Assembly: GCA_023474025.1 (NCBI GenBank)
Contig: JAMCYH010000029.1
Span: forward strand, 1 to 36,483
Direction of reading: 5' to 3'
DNA length: 36,483 nucleotides
Origin: Deltaproteobacteria bacterium
GTDB taxonomy: Bacteria; Desulfobacterota; Desulfomonilia; Desulfomonilales; Desulfomonilaceae
The notes under the pieces are model-generated. The model made no database searches. It was not told the origin of the DNA and saw nothing but the letters and a program-made list of their open reading frames with translations. Made by a program: the position numbers and the translations under genes. Shown one piece after another: positions 17,196 through 25,505 of this stretch; the stretch's first letter is position 1; each line of letters opens with the position of its first letter.

Positions 17196-17517
17196 GTGCT
17201 GTTCCTTATAAAACGAAGACTACCCTGTTTAGCGTGTCATCACAAGCTCAAGCCGACATAATTCTAGAAGATGTTATTTACTAAAACTCTTGGATTTTTT
17301 CCTTGACTTGACAGATACATTTGCATTAAGTTTTTAAGAATCTTCAATTCGGTGGCCTTTTTCATTCATGCTCAATAAATTCGCCTGTTTGACTAAATTC
17401 TAATCAGCTCAACAAGCTTGAAAAGTCGGGTAGACCGGCGTTTTTTGTTTCTGGCCACTGGAATAGATCACGATCACTCGAATCGCAGAAGACCTAAGTA
17501 GAGAGGAGGAACCTTTA
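17196..17517. promoter_or_regulatory. Divergent intergenic region carrying the dsr leader and promoter
   Basis: This 322-bp gap has no credible gene. It must hold the promoter of dsrABD on the plus strand and that of the kinase-like/cbiA run on the minus strand. Two overlapping -35-like boxes, TTGACT (17303-17308) and TTGACA (17308-17313), are followed by an A+T-rich stretch with a poor -10 candidate TTTAAG (17333-17338) at a long 19-base spacing, so the promoter call is tentative. A terminator-like hairpin follows at 17421-17446, and the dsrA ribosome site GAGGAGG lies close to the end. Confidence 0.5.
17421..17446 (+). terminator. Terminator-like hairpin (possible attenuator) in the dsrA leader
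   Basis: gtcgg (17425-17429) pairs with ccggc (17435-17439) around a 5-base loop, with one G-U pair. The stem can extend by AAAA against the following T run past a bulged G. Six T residues follow at 17441-17446. This is the shape of an intrinsic terminator, yet it sits about 72 bases before the dsrA start with no plus-strand gene upstream. Attenuation of dsr transcription is one reading; a chance structure is the other. Confidence 0.4.
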
Positions 17518-18807
17518 ATGGGAAAACACAATACCCCTATGCTTGATGAATTAGAAAAGGGGCCGTGGCCTAGCTTTGTGTCTGATATCAAGCAGCAGGC
17601 GGCAAAAGGAAAACACATTCTCAAAGACGCTCCTGAAGACTTGTTGGGAGTAATGGAATTATCCTACGAGGACAAGGTCACGCACTGGAAGCATGGTGGT
17701 ATCGTTGGCGTATTCGGTTACGGCGGTGGCATCATTGGACGCTATTGTGACCAACCAAAGATGTTCCCCGGTGTGGCTCATTTCCACACCGTCCGAGTAA
17801 ACCAACCATCGAGTAAATTTTATACTACGAAATTCCTGAGAAGCCTTTGTGACCTATGGGAACATCATGGCAGCGGGCTCACCAACATGCACGGTTCCAC
17901 TGGTGATATCGTTTTCCTCGGCACAACAACTGATCACCTTGAGCCTCTATTCTTTGAAATGACTCATGAGTTGAATCAGGACCTCGGGGGATCCGGATCA
18001 AACCTCAGAACTCCTGAATGCTGTCTGGGGCAGTCCCGATGTGAATTCGCATGCTATGACACCCAGGAAGCCTGCGATAATCTAACTCATGAATATCAGG
18101 ACGAACTTCATCGCCCGGCGTTTCCTTACAAGTTCAAATTCAAGTTTGACGGTTGTCCTAACGGTTGCGTGGCGTCTATCGCCCGTTCCGACATGTCTTT
18201 TATTGGAACATGGAGAGATGACATTCGTATAGATCAGGCTGCGGTAAAGGCTTATGTAGGTGGGGAATTGGCGCCTAACGCCGGAGCTTATTCAGGTAGA
18301 GATTGGGGAAAATTCGACATTCAAAAAGAAGTTATTGACCTTTGCCCAACCGGTTGTATTCGTTGGGATGGATCAAAGCTCGAAATCAACAACAAGGAAT
18401 GCGTCCGCTGTATGCATTGCCTAAATGTTATGCCTCGAGCTCTGAGAAAAGGTCTGGATACTGGCGCGTCCATTCTGTTCGGCGCAAAAGCCCCTATCCT
18501 TGAAGGCGCCCAAATGGCCACACTGACGGTTCCTTTCATGAAAATGGAATCCCCCTTTGATGAAGCAAAAGAGCTTGTTGAGAAAGTTTGGGATTGGTGG
18601 ATGGAAGAAGGCAAAAACAGGGAGCGTCTTGGTGAATTGATTCAAAGGAAATCCTTCCAGGAATTTCTCAGAATCTGCGAACTTGATCCTGATCCAAGAA
18701 TGGTTGATGAGCCAAGATCCAATCCATACATTTTCTGGAAAGAGGAAGAAGTTGAGGGCGGATGGACCCGAGACATCGAAGCTTTCCGAGCGAAACATCA
18801 GAGGTAA
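17518..18807 (+). CDS. dsrA: Dissimilatory sulfite reductase alpha subunit
   Basis: The product of 429 residues is DsrA, which with DsrB reduces sulfite in the last step of sulfate respiration, in the cytoplasm. The siroheme-[4Fe-4S] motif Cx5C...Cx3C is present (C169/C175 in CLGQSRC, C213/C217 in CPNGC). The inserted ferredoxin domain has CPTGC (276-280) and CVRCMHC (295-301). Family blocks such as [20 protein letters not shown] and [18 protein letters not shown] are intact. GAGGAGG lies about eight bases before the ATG, a very strong ribosome site. It is followed by dsrB after 15 bases. The reductive bacterial type is indicated by the adjacent dsrD. Confidence 0.99.
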   Translation: MGKHNTPMLDELEKGPWPSFVSDIKQQAAKGKHILKDAPEDLLGVMELSYEDKVTHWKHGGIVGVFGYGGGIIGRYCDQPKMFPGVAHFHTVRVNQPSSKFYTTKFLRSLCDLWEHHGSGLTNMHGSTGDIVFLGTTTDHLEPLFFEMTHELNQDLGGSGSNLRTPECCLGQSRCEFACYDTQEACDNLTHEYQDELHRPAFPYKFKFKFDGCPNGCVASIARSDMSFIGTWRDDIRIDQAAVKAYVGGELAPNAGAYSGRDWGKFDIQKEVIDLCPTGCIRWDGSKLEINNKECVRCMHCLNVMPRALRKGLDTGASILFGAKAPILEGAQMATLTVPFMKMESPFDEAKELVEKVWDWWMEEGKNRERLGELIQRKSFQEFLRICELDPDPRMVDEPRSNPYIFWKEEEVEGGWTRDIEAFRAKHQR

Positions 18808-18822
18808 AGGGAGGTCAACAAG

Positions 18823-19941
18823 ATGCCTTACGATCCCAGCGAACCGTTGAAAGATAGAATTACTGATATCGGCCCCAGACATTATGGGGAATTCCTACCA
18901 CCTGTCGTCCAAAAGAACAAAGGGAAATGGCTTTATCACGAGATTCCGCAACCCGGAGTACTCGTTCACGTGGCTGAATCTGGAGACAAGCTTTGCTCCG
19001 TCCGAGTTGGCGGTTGCCGTTTGATGAGTGTCGAGCACCTCAAAGAAATCTGTGACATAGCCGACAAATATTGTGAAGGCTACCTGAGGTTCACCACCAG
19101 AAACAATATTGAGTTCCTAGTGTCTGATGAATCTAAGGTTAAGCCTCTAATCGACGATCTTAAAAGCCGCAAGTTCCCTGGTGGTTCAAACAAGTTCCCT
19201 ATTGGTGGAACCGGCGCAGGCGTGACCAACATAGTCCATACCCAGGGATGGGCGCATTGCCATACACCTGCCATTGACGCTTCCGGTGTCGTAAAAGCGG
19301 TCATGGATGGAATTTATGAGGAATTCGGCCACATGAGGCTACCGGCCCCTGTGCGCGTGTCTCTAGCCTGCTGCCTCAACATGTGTGGCGCAGTCCATTG
19401 TTCTGACATAGCTATCCTCGGGATCCATCGAAAACCGCCCATGGTGGACGGTGAGTGGATCGATAAACTCTGCGAGTTGCCTCTTGCCATCGCCGCATGT
19501 CCTACCGGAGCCATCAAACCTGCAAAAACAGCGGATGGCAAAAAATCATTGGAAGTTAACGCAGAACGATGCATGTTCTGTGGAAACTGCTACACCATGT
19601 GCGCCGCAATGCCGTTGGCAGATGAGGTCGGGAGTGGAATAGCTATTCTGGTTGGTGGAAAATTATCCAACCGTATCAGTAAGCCTAAGTTCTCGAAGGT
19701 TGTTATCCCGTTTATTCCCAACGAGCCGCCAAGATGGCCTTCAACCGTGGCCGCAGTCAAGAACATTCTAGATGTTTACTCCAAGGACGCCAACAAGTAT
19801 GAGAGACTTGGCGACTGGGCCGAAAGGATTGGATGGGAAAGGTTCTTTGAGAAAACCAATATTCCATTCACCCATCACCTGATTGACGATTACCGTTTTG
19901 CTTATACCACGTGGCGGCAGTCTACCCAGTTTAAGTTTTAG
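18823..19941 (+). CDS. dsrB: Dissimilatory sulfite reductase beta subunit
   Basis: The product of 372 residues is DsrB, partner of DsrA in the alpha2beta2 sulfite reductase. Siroheme-cluster cysteines are visible in WAHCHTPA (C146) and [14 protein letters not shown] (C183/C184, C188). The ferredoxin domain has CPTGAIKP (C226) and [11 protein letters not shown] (250-260). Other signatures are [13 protein letters not shown] and [19 protein letters not shown] precedes the ATG. It is 15 bases after dsrA and 20 bases before dsrD, so the three genes form one operon. Confidence 0.99.
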   Translation: MPYDPSEPLKDRITDIGPRHYGEFLPPVVQKNKGKWLYHEIPQPGVLVHVAESGDKLCSVRVGGCRLMSVEHLKEICDIADKYCEGYLRFTTRNNIEFLVSDESKVKPLIDDLKSRKFPGGSNKFPIGGTGAGVTNIVHTQGWAHCHTPAIDASGVVKAVMDGIYEEFGHMRLPAPVRVSLACCLNMCGAVHCSDIAILGIHRKPPMVDGEWIDKLCELPLAIAACPTGAIKPAKTADGKKSLEVNAERCMFCGNCYTMCAAMPLADEVGSGIAILVGGKLSNRISKPKFSKVVIPFIPNEPPRWPSTVAAVKNILDVYSKDANKYERLGDWAERIGWERFFEKTNIPFTHHLIDDYRFAYTTWRQSTQFKF

Positions 19942-19945
19942 TCGG

Positions 19946-19963
19946 TGGAAAGGAGCTTTCCAT
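19946..19963 (+). promoter_or_regulatory. Hairpin covering the dsrD ribosome binding site and start codon
   Basis: ggaaag (19947-19952) pairs perfectly with ctttcc (19956-19961) around GAG. The stem can extend by T19946 with A19962, the first base of the dsrD start codon, and by a G-U pair. The AAGGAG ribosome site (19950-19955) is thus partly in the stem and loop. Translating ribosomes leaving dsrB, whose stop ends at 19941, would be expected to influence it, which could couple or limit dsrD translation. Confidence 0.5.
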
Positions 19964-20204
19964 GACCGAGGAAGAAGCGAAAAAATTAATTCTTGAGACG
20001 CTGCAAGGCAAATCAAAGGCCAAGTCTAAATTTTATCTCAAAGATTTCTACGCGATGATTCCTGATATGAAGAATCGGGAAGTAAAAAACATTGTGAACA
20101 GGATGGTTTCCGAGGGGTTACTGGAATATTGGTCCAGCGGAAGCACAACTTTAATCGGTTTGAAAGGAATGGGCAAACAGCACGGTGAGGAAGACGAAGC
20201 CTAA
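19962..20204 (+). CDS. dsrD: DsrD, small winged-helix partner of DsrAB
   Basis: The product of 80 residues matches DsrD in size and sequence (KSKFYLKDFYAMIPDMKNRE, VKNIVNRMVSEGLLEYWSSG). DsrD has a winged-helix fold and is known to act as an allosteric activator of DsrAB rather than as a DNA-binding protein; it is found in organisms that run the pathway in the reductive direction. The C-terminus is acidic (GEEDEA). It follows dsrB after 20 bases and ends the operon before a strong terminator. Confidence 0.97.
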   Translation: MTEEEAKKLILETLQGKSKAKSKFYLKDFYAMIPDMKNREVKNIVNRMVSEGLLEYWSSGSTTLIGLKGMGKQHGEEDEA

Positions 20205-20244
20205 TCCTTATAAACTTGCCAAAGAAATTTGAATAGCCGCCAAT

Positions 20245-20275
20245 AGTGGGAGATCATAGCCAATGATCTCCCACT
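20245..20275. terminator. Strong hairpin terminator between dsrD and prmA
   Basis: A perfect 12-bp stem, agtgggagatca (20245-20256) and tgatctcccact (20264-20275), encloses a 7-base loop. It lies 40 bases after the dsrD stop and 15 bases from the end of the converging prmA-like gene, so it probably serves both directions. The following T tract is broken (TCGTTTGCT), so efficiency is uncertain, but the stem is the clearest in the window. Confidence 0.8.
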
Positions 20276-20290
20276 TCGTTTGCTATCCCC

Positions 20291-20950
20291 TCAGCAGGAT
20301 TTGAAAATAAATCCGTTCCATTCGTTTAGACTAAATGTTTGTTCCTCACGCATCCCCGAATTCAAAAAAGTCTTCTCCACCAGCTCGAACATCGAATCCG
20401 GTATTCCTGATAGAATTAGATAGCTTCCAGATCTGCAGATTAGATCGTATTTTAATCTTACCAGGACAGGAGCAGCCAGATTGGCGATCACAATATCAAA
20501 AGTTGATGGCGCTACACTAACTTCACCTACAAAATAGGAAATTTCCAACTTTGATTTCGGGTACAACTTTGAATTAAGATCCGTATTTCTTTGAGCTAAA
20601 TGGATAGCGCAAGGATCCGTGTCACAGGCAGCGACAAAATCACACCCCAAAATTTTTGCCGCTATAGCTAACACACCGGTCCCTGTCCCAATGTCAAACA
20701 GGGAAATTTTTCCAGAGAAGTTGGCTAAATTATTTAATGTTTCCTCCAGAAGTCTTAGCGCGATTATCGTAGTAGGATGGTTGCCTGCCCCAAAAGAAGC
20801 TCCTGGATCGATTATCACATCATGTCTTTCAGATCCGGGACCCCGATCTTCCCAGTAAGGGACAATTCGCAAGGTCTCCCCGACATCAACCGGAACTATC
20901 CCTCCAGTCCACCATTTTTCCGGAGACCTCCATTTGGAAAGCTTTTTCAA
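20291..20950 (-). CDS. prmA: PrmA-like ribosomal protein L11 methyltransferase, short form
   Basis: The product of 219 residues has the SAM-binding core of PrmA: DPGASFGAGNHPTT, DIGTGTGVLAIAAKILG and the IVIANLAAPVLV motif. Typical PrmA has about 290 residues with a separate N-terminal L11-recognition domain; most of that domain is missing here. The TTG start at 20950 has an AAGGAA site, and an in-frame TAA lies 15 bases upstream, so the N-terminus is truly short. It may still methylate L11 or act on another protein. It is 68 bases after the RNase G gene, on the same strand. Confidence 0.82.
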   Translation of the reverse strand: MKKLSKWRSPEKWWTGGIVPVDVGETLRIVPYWEDRGPGSERHDVIIDPGASFGAGNHPTTIIALRLLEETLNNLANFSGKISLFDIGTGTGVLAIAAKILGCDFVAACDTDPCAIHLAQRNTDLNSKLYPKSKLEISYFVGEVSVAPSTFDIVIANLAAPVLVRLKYDLICRSGSYLILSGIPDSMFELVEKTFLNSGMREEQTFSLNEWNGFIFKSC

Positions 20951-21018
20951 GTAGTTTCCTTTTTATTCGATAAATCTTGATTGTCCGAGGCGAGCATGAC
21001 GAATCAGGGGCCAGGGAT

Positions 21019-22551
21019 TTAACCGTTTATGATTTCATATTGTTCCTGATGCAAATTTGGGTCAGGGTTGAGTTGAACAGTCGCTCGGTGTTTCTTCTGT
21101 ATCTCTTCGATTTTCTCGCTCTCTTGTTCGAAAAGTAATTTTACAACTTCCGGATGAGCTGTAACCTTTATGTCCCGAGAACATCCGTCAGAAATTTGCC
21201 TCGCTATAGCTCTCAATATTTCGTAGCAAACAGTTGTCTGAGATTTTAGGAAACCCTTACCCTCGCAGTACGGACAGTGTTCGCAAAGAGTTCGGGTTAA
21301 ACTCTCCCGGGTTCGTTTCCTGGTCATTTGGACCAGTCCAAGTTCTGAAATCTTAAGTATATTGGTTTTTTGCTTGTCTTTTTTTAGGGCCTCCTGAAGC
21401 GCATTGGTAACCTTTTCCCGGTCTGCAGGCCTGTCCATGTCTATGAAATCTACGATTATTATTCCACCTATGTTTCTTAAGCGCAGTTGATAGGCTATTT
21501 CTTTCGCTGCCTCAAGATTGGTCTTAAGTATTGTCTCCTGCAAATTTCGTTTACCGACGAATCTGCCTGTGTTCACATCAATAGCAACAAGAGCCTCAGT
21601 AAAGTCGATGTTGATGTATCCACCTGATTTCAGCCAGACTTTTCTCCCCAAGGCCTTGTTTAGTTCCATTTCTATGCCAAAATGATCGAAAACCGGTTCT
21701 TCACCATCATACAACTCCACGCAGGGTTTGAGTGATGGCATGAAAGTATCCATGAAATCAAGTACCCTTTGGCAAGTTTCAGATGAATCTACAACCAGTC
21801 GTGTTACATTTTCCGTAAAAAGATCTCTTACCCCTCTAAGGCAAAGATCAAGGTCCTCATATATCAAAGATGGAGCACGGGCCTGATTCTCCTTTTCCAT
21901 TATTAGCTGCCAGGTTCCCTCAAGAAAGCCAAGGTCAGCTCTTAATTTTTCCTCATTTTCATGCTCGCTGACCGTCCTGACAATCAGTCCGCACGACGGA
22001 GGTTTTATATTCAATATAATTTCCTTGAGTCTCTGCCTTTCGGCTTCGTTTTCTATTCTGCGAGAGATCCCAATATGATCAACGGTGGGCATAAATACCA
22101 GATGCCTTCCCGGGATGGAAATGTGTGAAGTTACGCGAGCCCCTTTGCTTCCCAGGGGTTCCTTTGATATTTGGACTAAAATGTCCTCTCCTTCTTTGAT
22201 CAATTCTTCTATCGGAGTGATAAACTCCAATCCATCTTCAATTCCTTCCTGCAATGAAATTTCTTCGTGTTTTTCAGGATCTTCTTCACCTTCTTCGTGG
22301 ACCACGAGGCCAATATTCTGGGGATGCTGATTGACATCCCCGACGTACAGAAATGCCGCCCTCGGTAACCCAATGTCAACAAAAGCCGCCTGCATTCCCG
22401 GGAGAACTTTTATGACTCTGCCTTTATATATGTTGCCTACTATCCCTCTTTCGCCGCGACGCTCGAGATGAATTTCCGCCACCTGCCCATCTTCAATTAG
22501 AGCGAGACGGGTTTCTCTGTCAGTCACGTTCATTATTATTTCGTTACCCAT
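21019..22551 (-). CDS. rng: Ribonuclease E/G family protein (RNase G)
   Basis: The product of 510 residues is an RNase G-length member of the RNase E/G family, without the long scaffold tail of RNase E. The S1-domain region shows GNIYKGRVIKVLPGMQAAFV and LPRAAFLYVGDV; the catalytic region has FTEALVAIDVNTGRFVGKRN and GGIIIVDFIDMD with Mg-binding aspartates, and the zinc-link follows in CEHCPYCEGKGF. The enzyme cuts single-stranded, A+U-rich RNA in rRNA and mRNA processing. The ATG at 22551 has AAGGGA upstream and overlaps the end of the radical SAM gene by eight bases; a GTG at 22566 is in frame. The pairing of these two families is common in bacteria. Confidence 0.95.
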   Translation of the reverse strand: MGNEIIMNVTDRETRLALIEDGQVAEIHLERRGERGIVGNIYKGRVIKVLPGMQAAFVDIGLPRAAFLYVGDVNQHPQNIGLVVHEEGEEDPEKHEEISLQEGIEDGLEFITPIEELIKEGEDILVQISKEPLGSKGARVTSHISIPGRHLVFMPTVDHIGISRRIENEAERQRLKEIILNIKPPSCGLIVRTVSEHENEEKLRADLGFLEGTWQLIMEKENQARAPSLIYEDLDLCLRGVRDLFTENVTRLVVDSSETCQRVLDFMDTFMPSLKPCVELYDGEEPVFDHFGIEMELNKALGRKVWLKSGGYINIDFTEALVAIDVNTGRFVGKRNLQETILKTNLEAAKEIAYQLRLRNIGGIIIVDFIDMDRPADREKVTNALQEALKKDKQKTNILKISELGLVQMTRKRTRESLTRTLCEHCPYCEGKGFLKSQTTVCYEILRAIARQISDGCSRDIKVTAHPEVVKLLFEQESEKIEEIQKKHRATVQLNPDPNLHQEQYEIING

Positions 22552-25051
22552 ACTGGTTCCCTTCACCTAAAATGGATCCCGAATCAAATTCGATTTCTTT
22601 CTTGGTTATTTTCAATGACCTGGCCTGTTCCTGAGATATACAAAGCACGGCCCCTATAGCTTCAAAAGGATTGACTGAGCCGGACTGGGTCATTTTTATC
22701 TTTAATGTGATGGTTTGCCCCGACAAGCTGATCGAGGAGACGTATTGCTTGAGGTCCCTAACTTTTCTATTCGATTCAGGACCAAATGAGATTATCAGAC
22801 TTTCTTTCTCCAGAAATTGAGTCAGCTTATTCCTTATATCATTTTCATTGAAATCTATATCTAAAAGAGTTTCGTAGACTACCGTCCGAATTTTAGCAGA
22901 CAAGTCAGCTTCATTCAATGACGTTTCGTATATTTCAAGAGGCTTTAATCCGTTCGGGAGAGCGTTCTCGAGAGTTTCAAAGATGTCTCCAATTTCCATA
23001 CCGCAATTTCTTAGATCAAAATCCAGATATTCGACGAAACTTTCGATCCCCAATGCGGTAGGAAGTGAAAACCTTAATTTAGGATGTGGATGGAACCCAT
23101 GAGAATAGTCCGGCTCCAAATCAGCACGACGAAACGCCCTCTCAAAACATCTCATGATGTCGTGATGTCCAAGGAATTTCATCATTCCTGATTTTGAATA
23201 CCTTAACCTGAATCTTCTCACCTTCGTTTGAGGCTTGAACTCACCATCTACCTCCGGTTGATTTGGAACTTTCTGTACCGAGATTTCGTGAATTACCGGA
23301 GCCACCTCCCTGAAATCGCAAACTCCACACCCCGAACATGATCCCAAACGGCAATCAACGGTCAATTCACTTTGCATGGCCCTCGTAAATTCGTCCAACA
23401 GGTATGACTTCTTTACACCTGATTGAATCGGATCCCATGGCAAAGGTTCAGTAAACGATCTTTGTTCCAGGTACCGGTTTGGGTTAAGGCCCGATTCCTC
23501 AAAGGAATCCATCCACAATTGAAAATTCAGTAACTCATCCCAACCATCAAGTCTTGCCCCCTTTTTAAAGGCGGTTTCAATTACCAGACCTAGCTCTCTG
23601 TCACCGCGCGCGAAAATTCCTTCCAAAAAACTAATTTTTGGGTTGTGAAATTTTAGGGACGTCGACTTTTTCCTGATCATGCTCCTTATAAATTTTTGAC
23701 GGCTGAACGTTTCTTCCAGGGATATCTGACCAACCCATTGGAATGGAGTATGGGATTTTGGAACAAAGGTTGAAATGGAAGCTCGAATTTGTCCAGCCCT
23801 CCCCCATCTGGAGGCTTTGAAAATTAGATCGGCGATTCCTTCCAAATCCGCTTCAGTTTCAGTTGGCAGGCCAATCATGAAATAGAGTTTTACCGCTTTC
23901 CAGCCAAGTCTGAAGGCAGATATTATGGCAGATTTTAAATCCTCTTCGGAATTCCCCTTGTTGATCACACGTCTTAAACGCTCTGTTCCGGCTTCGGGAG
24001 CAAGAGTAAAACCAGTCTTTCTAACTTTTTTTATTTCAGCCGCCAAATCGGAATCAAAGGTATCTGTCCTGAGTGATGGGAGGGATATTGCGACCTTGCC
24101 GTCGGAAAAATCATGCGTCAAACGTTTAACCAAATAACTAATTGAGGAATAATCACCGGAGGATAACGATAACAACCCTATTTCATTCCATCCCGTAGAT
24201 TTTAATAAGTCTTTGCTCAGACTTAACAACTCTTCCACTTTTCGTTCTCGGACCGGTCGGTAGATAATTCCGGCCTGACAAAAGCGACATCCTCTAGTGC
24301 AACCTCGAGCTATTTCTATACCCACCCTATCGTGGGTTATATCGCAAAAAGGCACTACAAAACTGTGAGGAAACCCCACCTTGTCAAGATCAGACACGAT
24401 TCTTTTGTTTACGGTCTCTCCGATATCGTGAAGCGTAGGAACAAATACGCCTCGTATTTTCTTAAGTTCCGATAACAGGTCAAGCCTTTCGCCACCGTGA
24501 TGTTTCCATGATTTAACCGTGTTACATATTTCAACAATAGCTTCTTCACCATCTCCTATCAGGAATGCATCAAAAAAGTCCGACATCGGCATTGGATTAA
24601 AACATACAGGTCCTCCGGCCAGTACTAGAGGATCATTGTTCGATCTTTCACTCGAACGAAGAGGAATACCCGCTAAATCCAGGATTTGTAAAACAGTTGT
24701 GGCGCAGAGCTCATATTGTAGGGAAAATCCAACAATATCCATTTTACGAACTTCGCAGCCTGTTTCAAGAGTCCCCAGCGGTATTCCCCTTTTCCGCATC
24801 TGTTGTTCCATATCGGGCCAAGGGGCAAAAACCCTTTCTGCAAAAATATCTTCGTTAGAATTAAGTATATTGTACAGGATCTTAAGCCCGAGGTGAGACA
24901 TTCCCACTTCATACACATCCGGAAAAGCTAGGGCTACACGTAGACGGGCCTTTTCAGGATCTTTTACTACAGCGTTGAGTTCGCCACCAATGTAGCGCGC
25001 TGGCTTCCTGATTGTGGAAAGAATGTCAGAATTGATTTTTAAATCAATCAT
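22544..25051 (-). CDS. Radical SAM protein (TIGR03960-like) fused to DUF2344 (TIGR03936-like) domain
   Basis: The product has 835 residues. Residues about 20-180 resemble the B12-binding-like N-terminal domain of this group (LAFPDVYEVGMSHLGLKILY). The radical SAM core starts with ARGCTRGCRFCQAG (cluster cysteines 251, 255, 258) and includes YFMIGLPTETEADLEG. A cysteine-rich bridge follows (CRLGSCSGCGVC). Residues about 613-835 match the DUF2344 domain (RFRLRYSKSGMMKFLGHHDI, YSHGFHPHPKLRFSLP). In many bacteria the two parts are separate neighbouring genes next to rng. The reaction is unknown; an RNA- or ribosome-related modification is suggested by the constant rng link. TAGGA precedes the ATG. 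Confidence 0.92.
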   Translation of the reverse strand: MIDLKINSDILSTIRKPARYIGGELNAVVKDPEKARLRVALAFPDVYEVGMSHLGLKILYNILNSNEDIFAERVFAPWPDMEQQMRKRGIPLGTLETGCEVRKMDIVGFSLQYELCATTVLQILDLAGIPLRSSERSNNDPLVLAGGPVCFNPMPMSDFFDAFLIGDGEEAIVEICNTVKSWKHHGGERLDLLSELKKIRGVFVPTLHDIGETVNKRIVSDLDKVGFPHSFVVPFCDITHDRVGIEIARGCTRGCRFCQAGIIYRPVRERKVEELLSLSKDLLKSTGWNEIGLLSLSSGDYSSISYLVKRLTHDFSDGKVAISLPSLRTDTFDSDLAAEIKKVRKTGFTLAPEAGTERLRRVINKGNSEEDLKSAIISAFRLGWKAVKLYFMIGLPTETEADLEGIADLIFKASRWGRAGQIRASISTFVPKSHTPFQWVGQISLEETFSRQKFIRSMIRKKSTSLKFHNPKISFLEGIFARGDRELGLVIETAFKKGARLDGWDELLNFQLWMDSFEESGLNPNRYLEQRSFTEPLPWDPIQSGVKKSYLLDEFTRAMQSELTVDCRLGSCSGCGVCDFREVAPVIHEISVQKVPNQPEVDGEFKPQTKVRRFRLRYSKSGMMKFLGHHDIMRCFERAFRRADLEPDYSHGFHPHPKLRFSLPTALGIESFVEYLDFDLRNCGMEIGDIFETLENALPNGLKPLEIYETSLNEADLSAKIRTVVYETLLDIDFNENDIRNKLTQFLEKESLIISFGPESNRKVRDLKQYVSSISLSGQTITLKIKMTQSGSVNPFEAIGAVLCISQEQARSLKITKKEIEFDSGSILGEGNQYG

Positions 25052-25158
25052 ATTGTCCTACTTATCATATTGATATTATGTATCATTACGCCATTAACGC
25101 CTATCTCTCTTTTTCAAACACTGTTACTTTCCCGCAAAAAAATGTTAACATACTATGC

Positions 25159-25425
25159 ATGAGAAATGATCTTTCGGCTCCAATATTGATTGGCGCAATT
25201 GTTGCCATAGGTTCCTTCTTCGCTACAATGGCGAGTTTTTACCACGATAATTTTCTCGAGAGCGGTTACGGGATCGTCTGGGTTTCCTTAATCATCGGAC
25301 CCACAGCGATGGTATCAAGCATGTTGGGCTACGCAGCCTGGTGGTTTGCGAAATTCCTGATAGCTCTTGTGTCAAAACAAAACAGGCGCGGGCCCGGGGA
25401 AATTGATGGTCCACCGGATAAATAG
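25159..25425 (+). CDS. Small two-helix membrane protein, unknown
   Basis: The product has 88 residues from the ATG at 25159. Two hydrophobic segments are clear, SAPILIGAIVAIGSFFATMA and GIVWVSLIIGPTAMVSSMLG with YAAWWFAKFLIALV, followed by a basic and glycine/proline-rich tail (SKQNRRGPGEIDGPPDK). I recognise no family. The frame is open back to an ATG at 25078, which would add 27 less convincing residues; neither start has a good ribosome site. The end lies about 80 bases before the acyl-CoA synthetase start on the same strand, so they may be co-transcribed. Confidence 0.5.
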   Translation: MRNDLSAPILIGAIVAIGSFFATMASFYHDNFLESGYGIVWVSLIIGPTAMVSSMLGYAAWWFAKFLIALVSKQNRRGPGEIDGPPDK

Positions 25426-25505
25426 GTATTTGCGAAAATACTGACATGCCTAAAACAAACCGGAGTCATAATTACGAAAGATTTGAAATTCCCAAGGAGA
25501 AGTTC

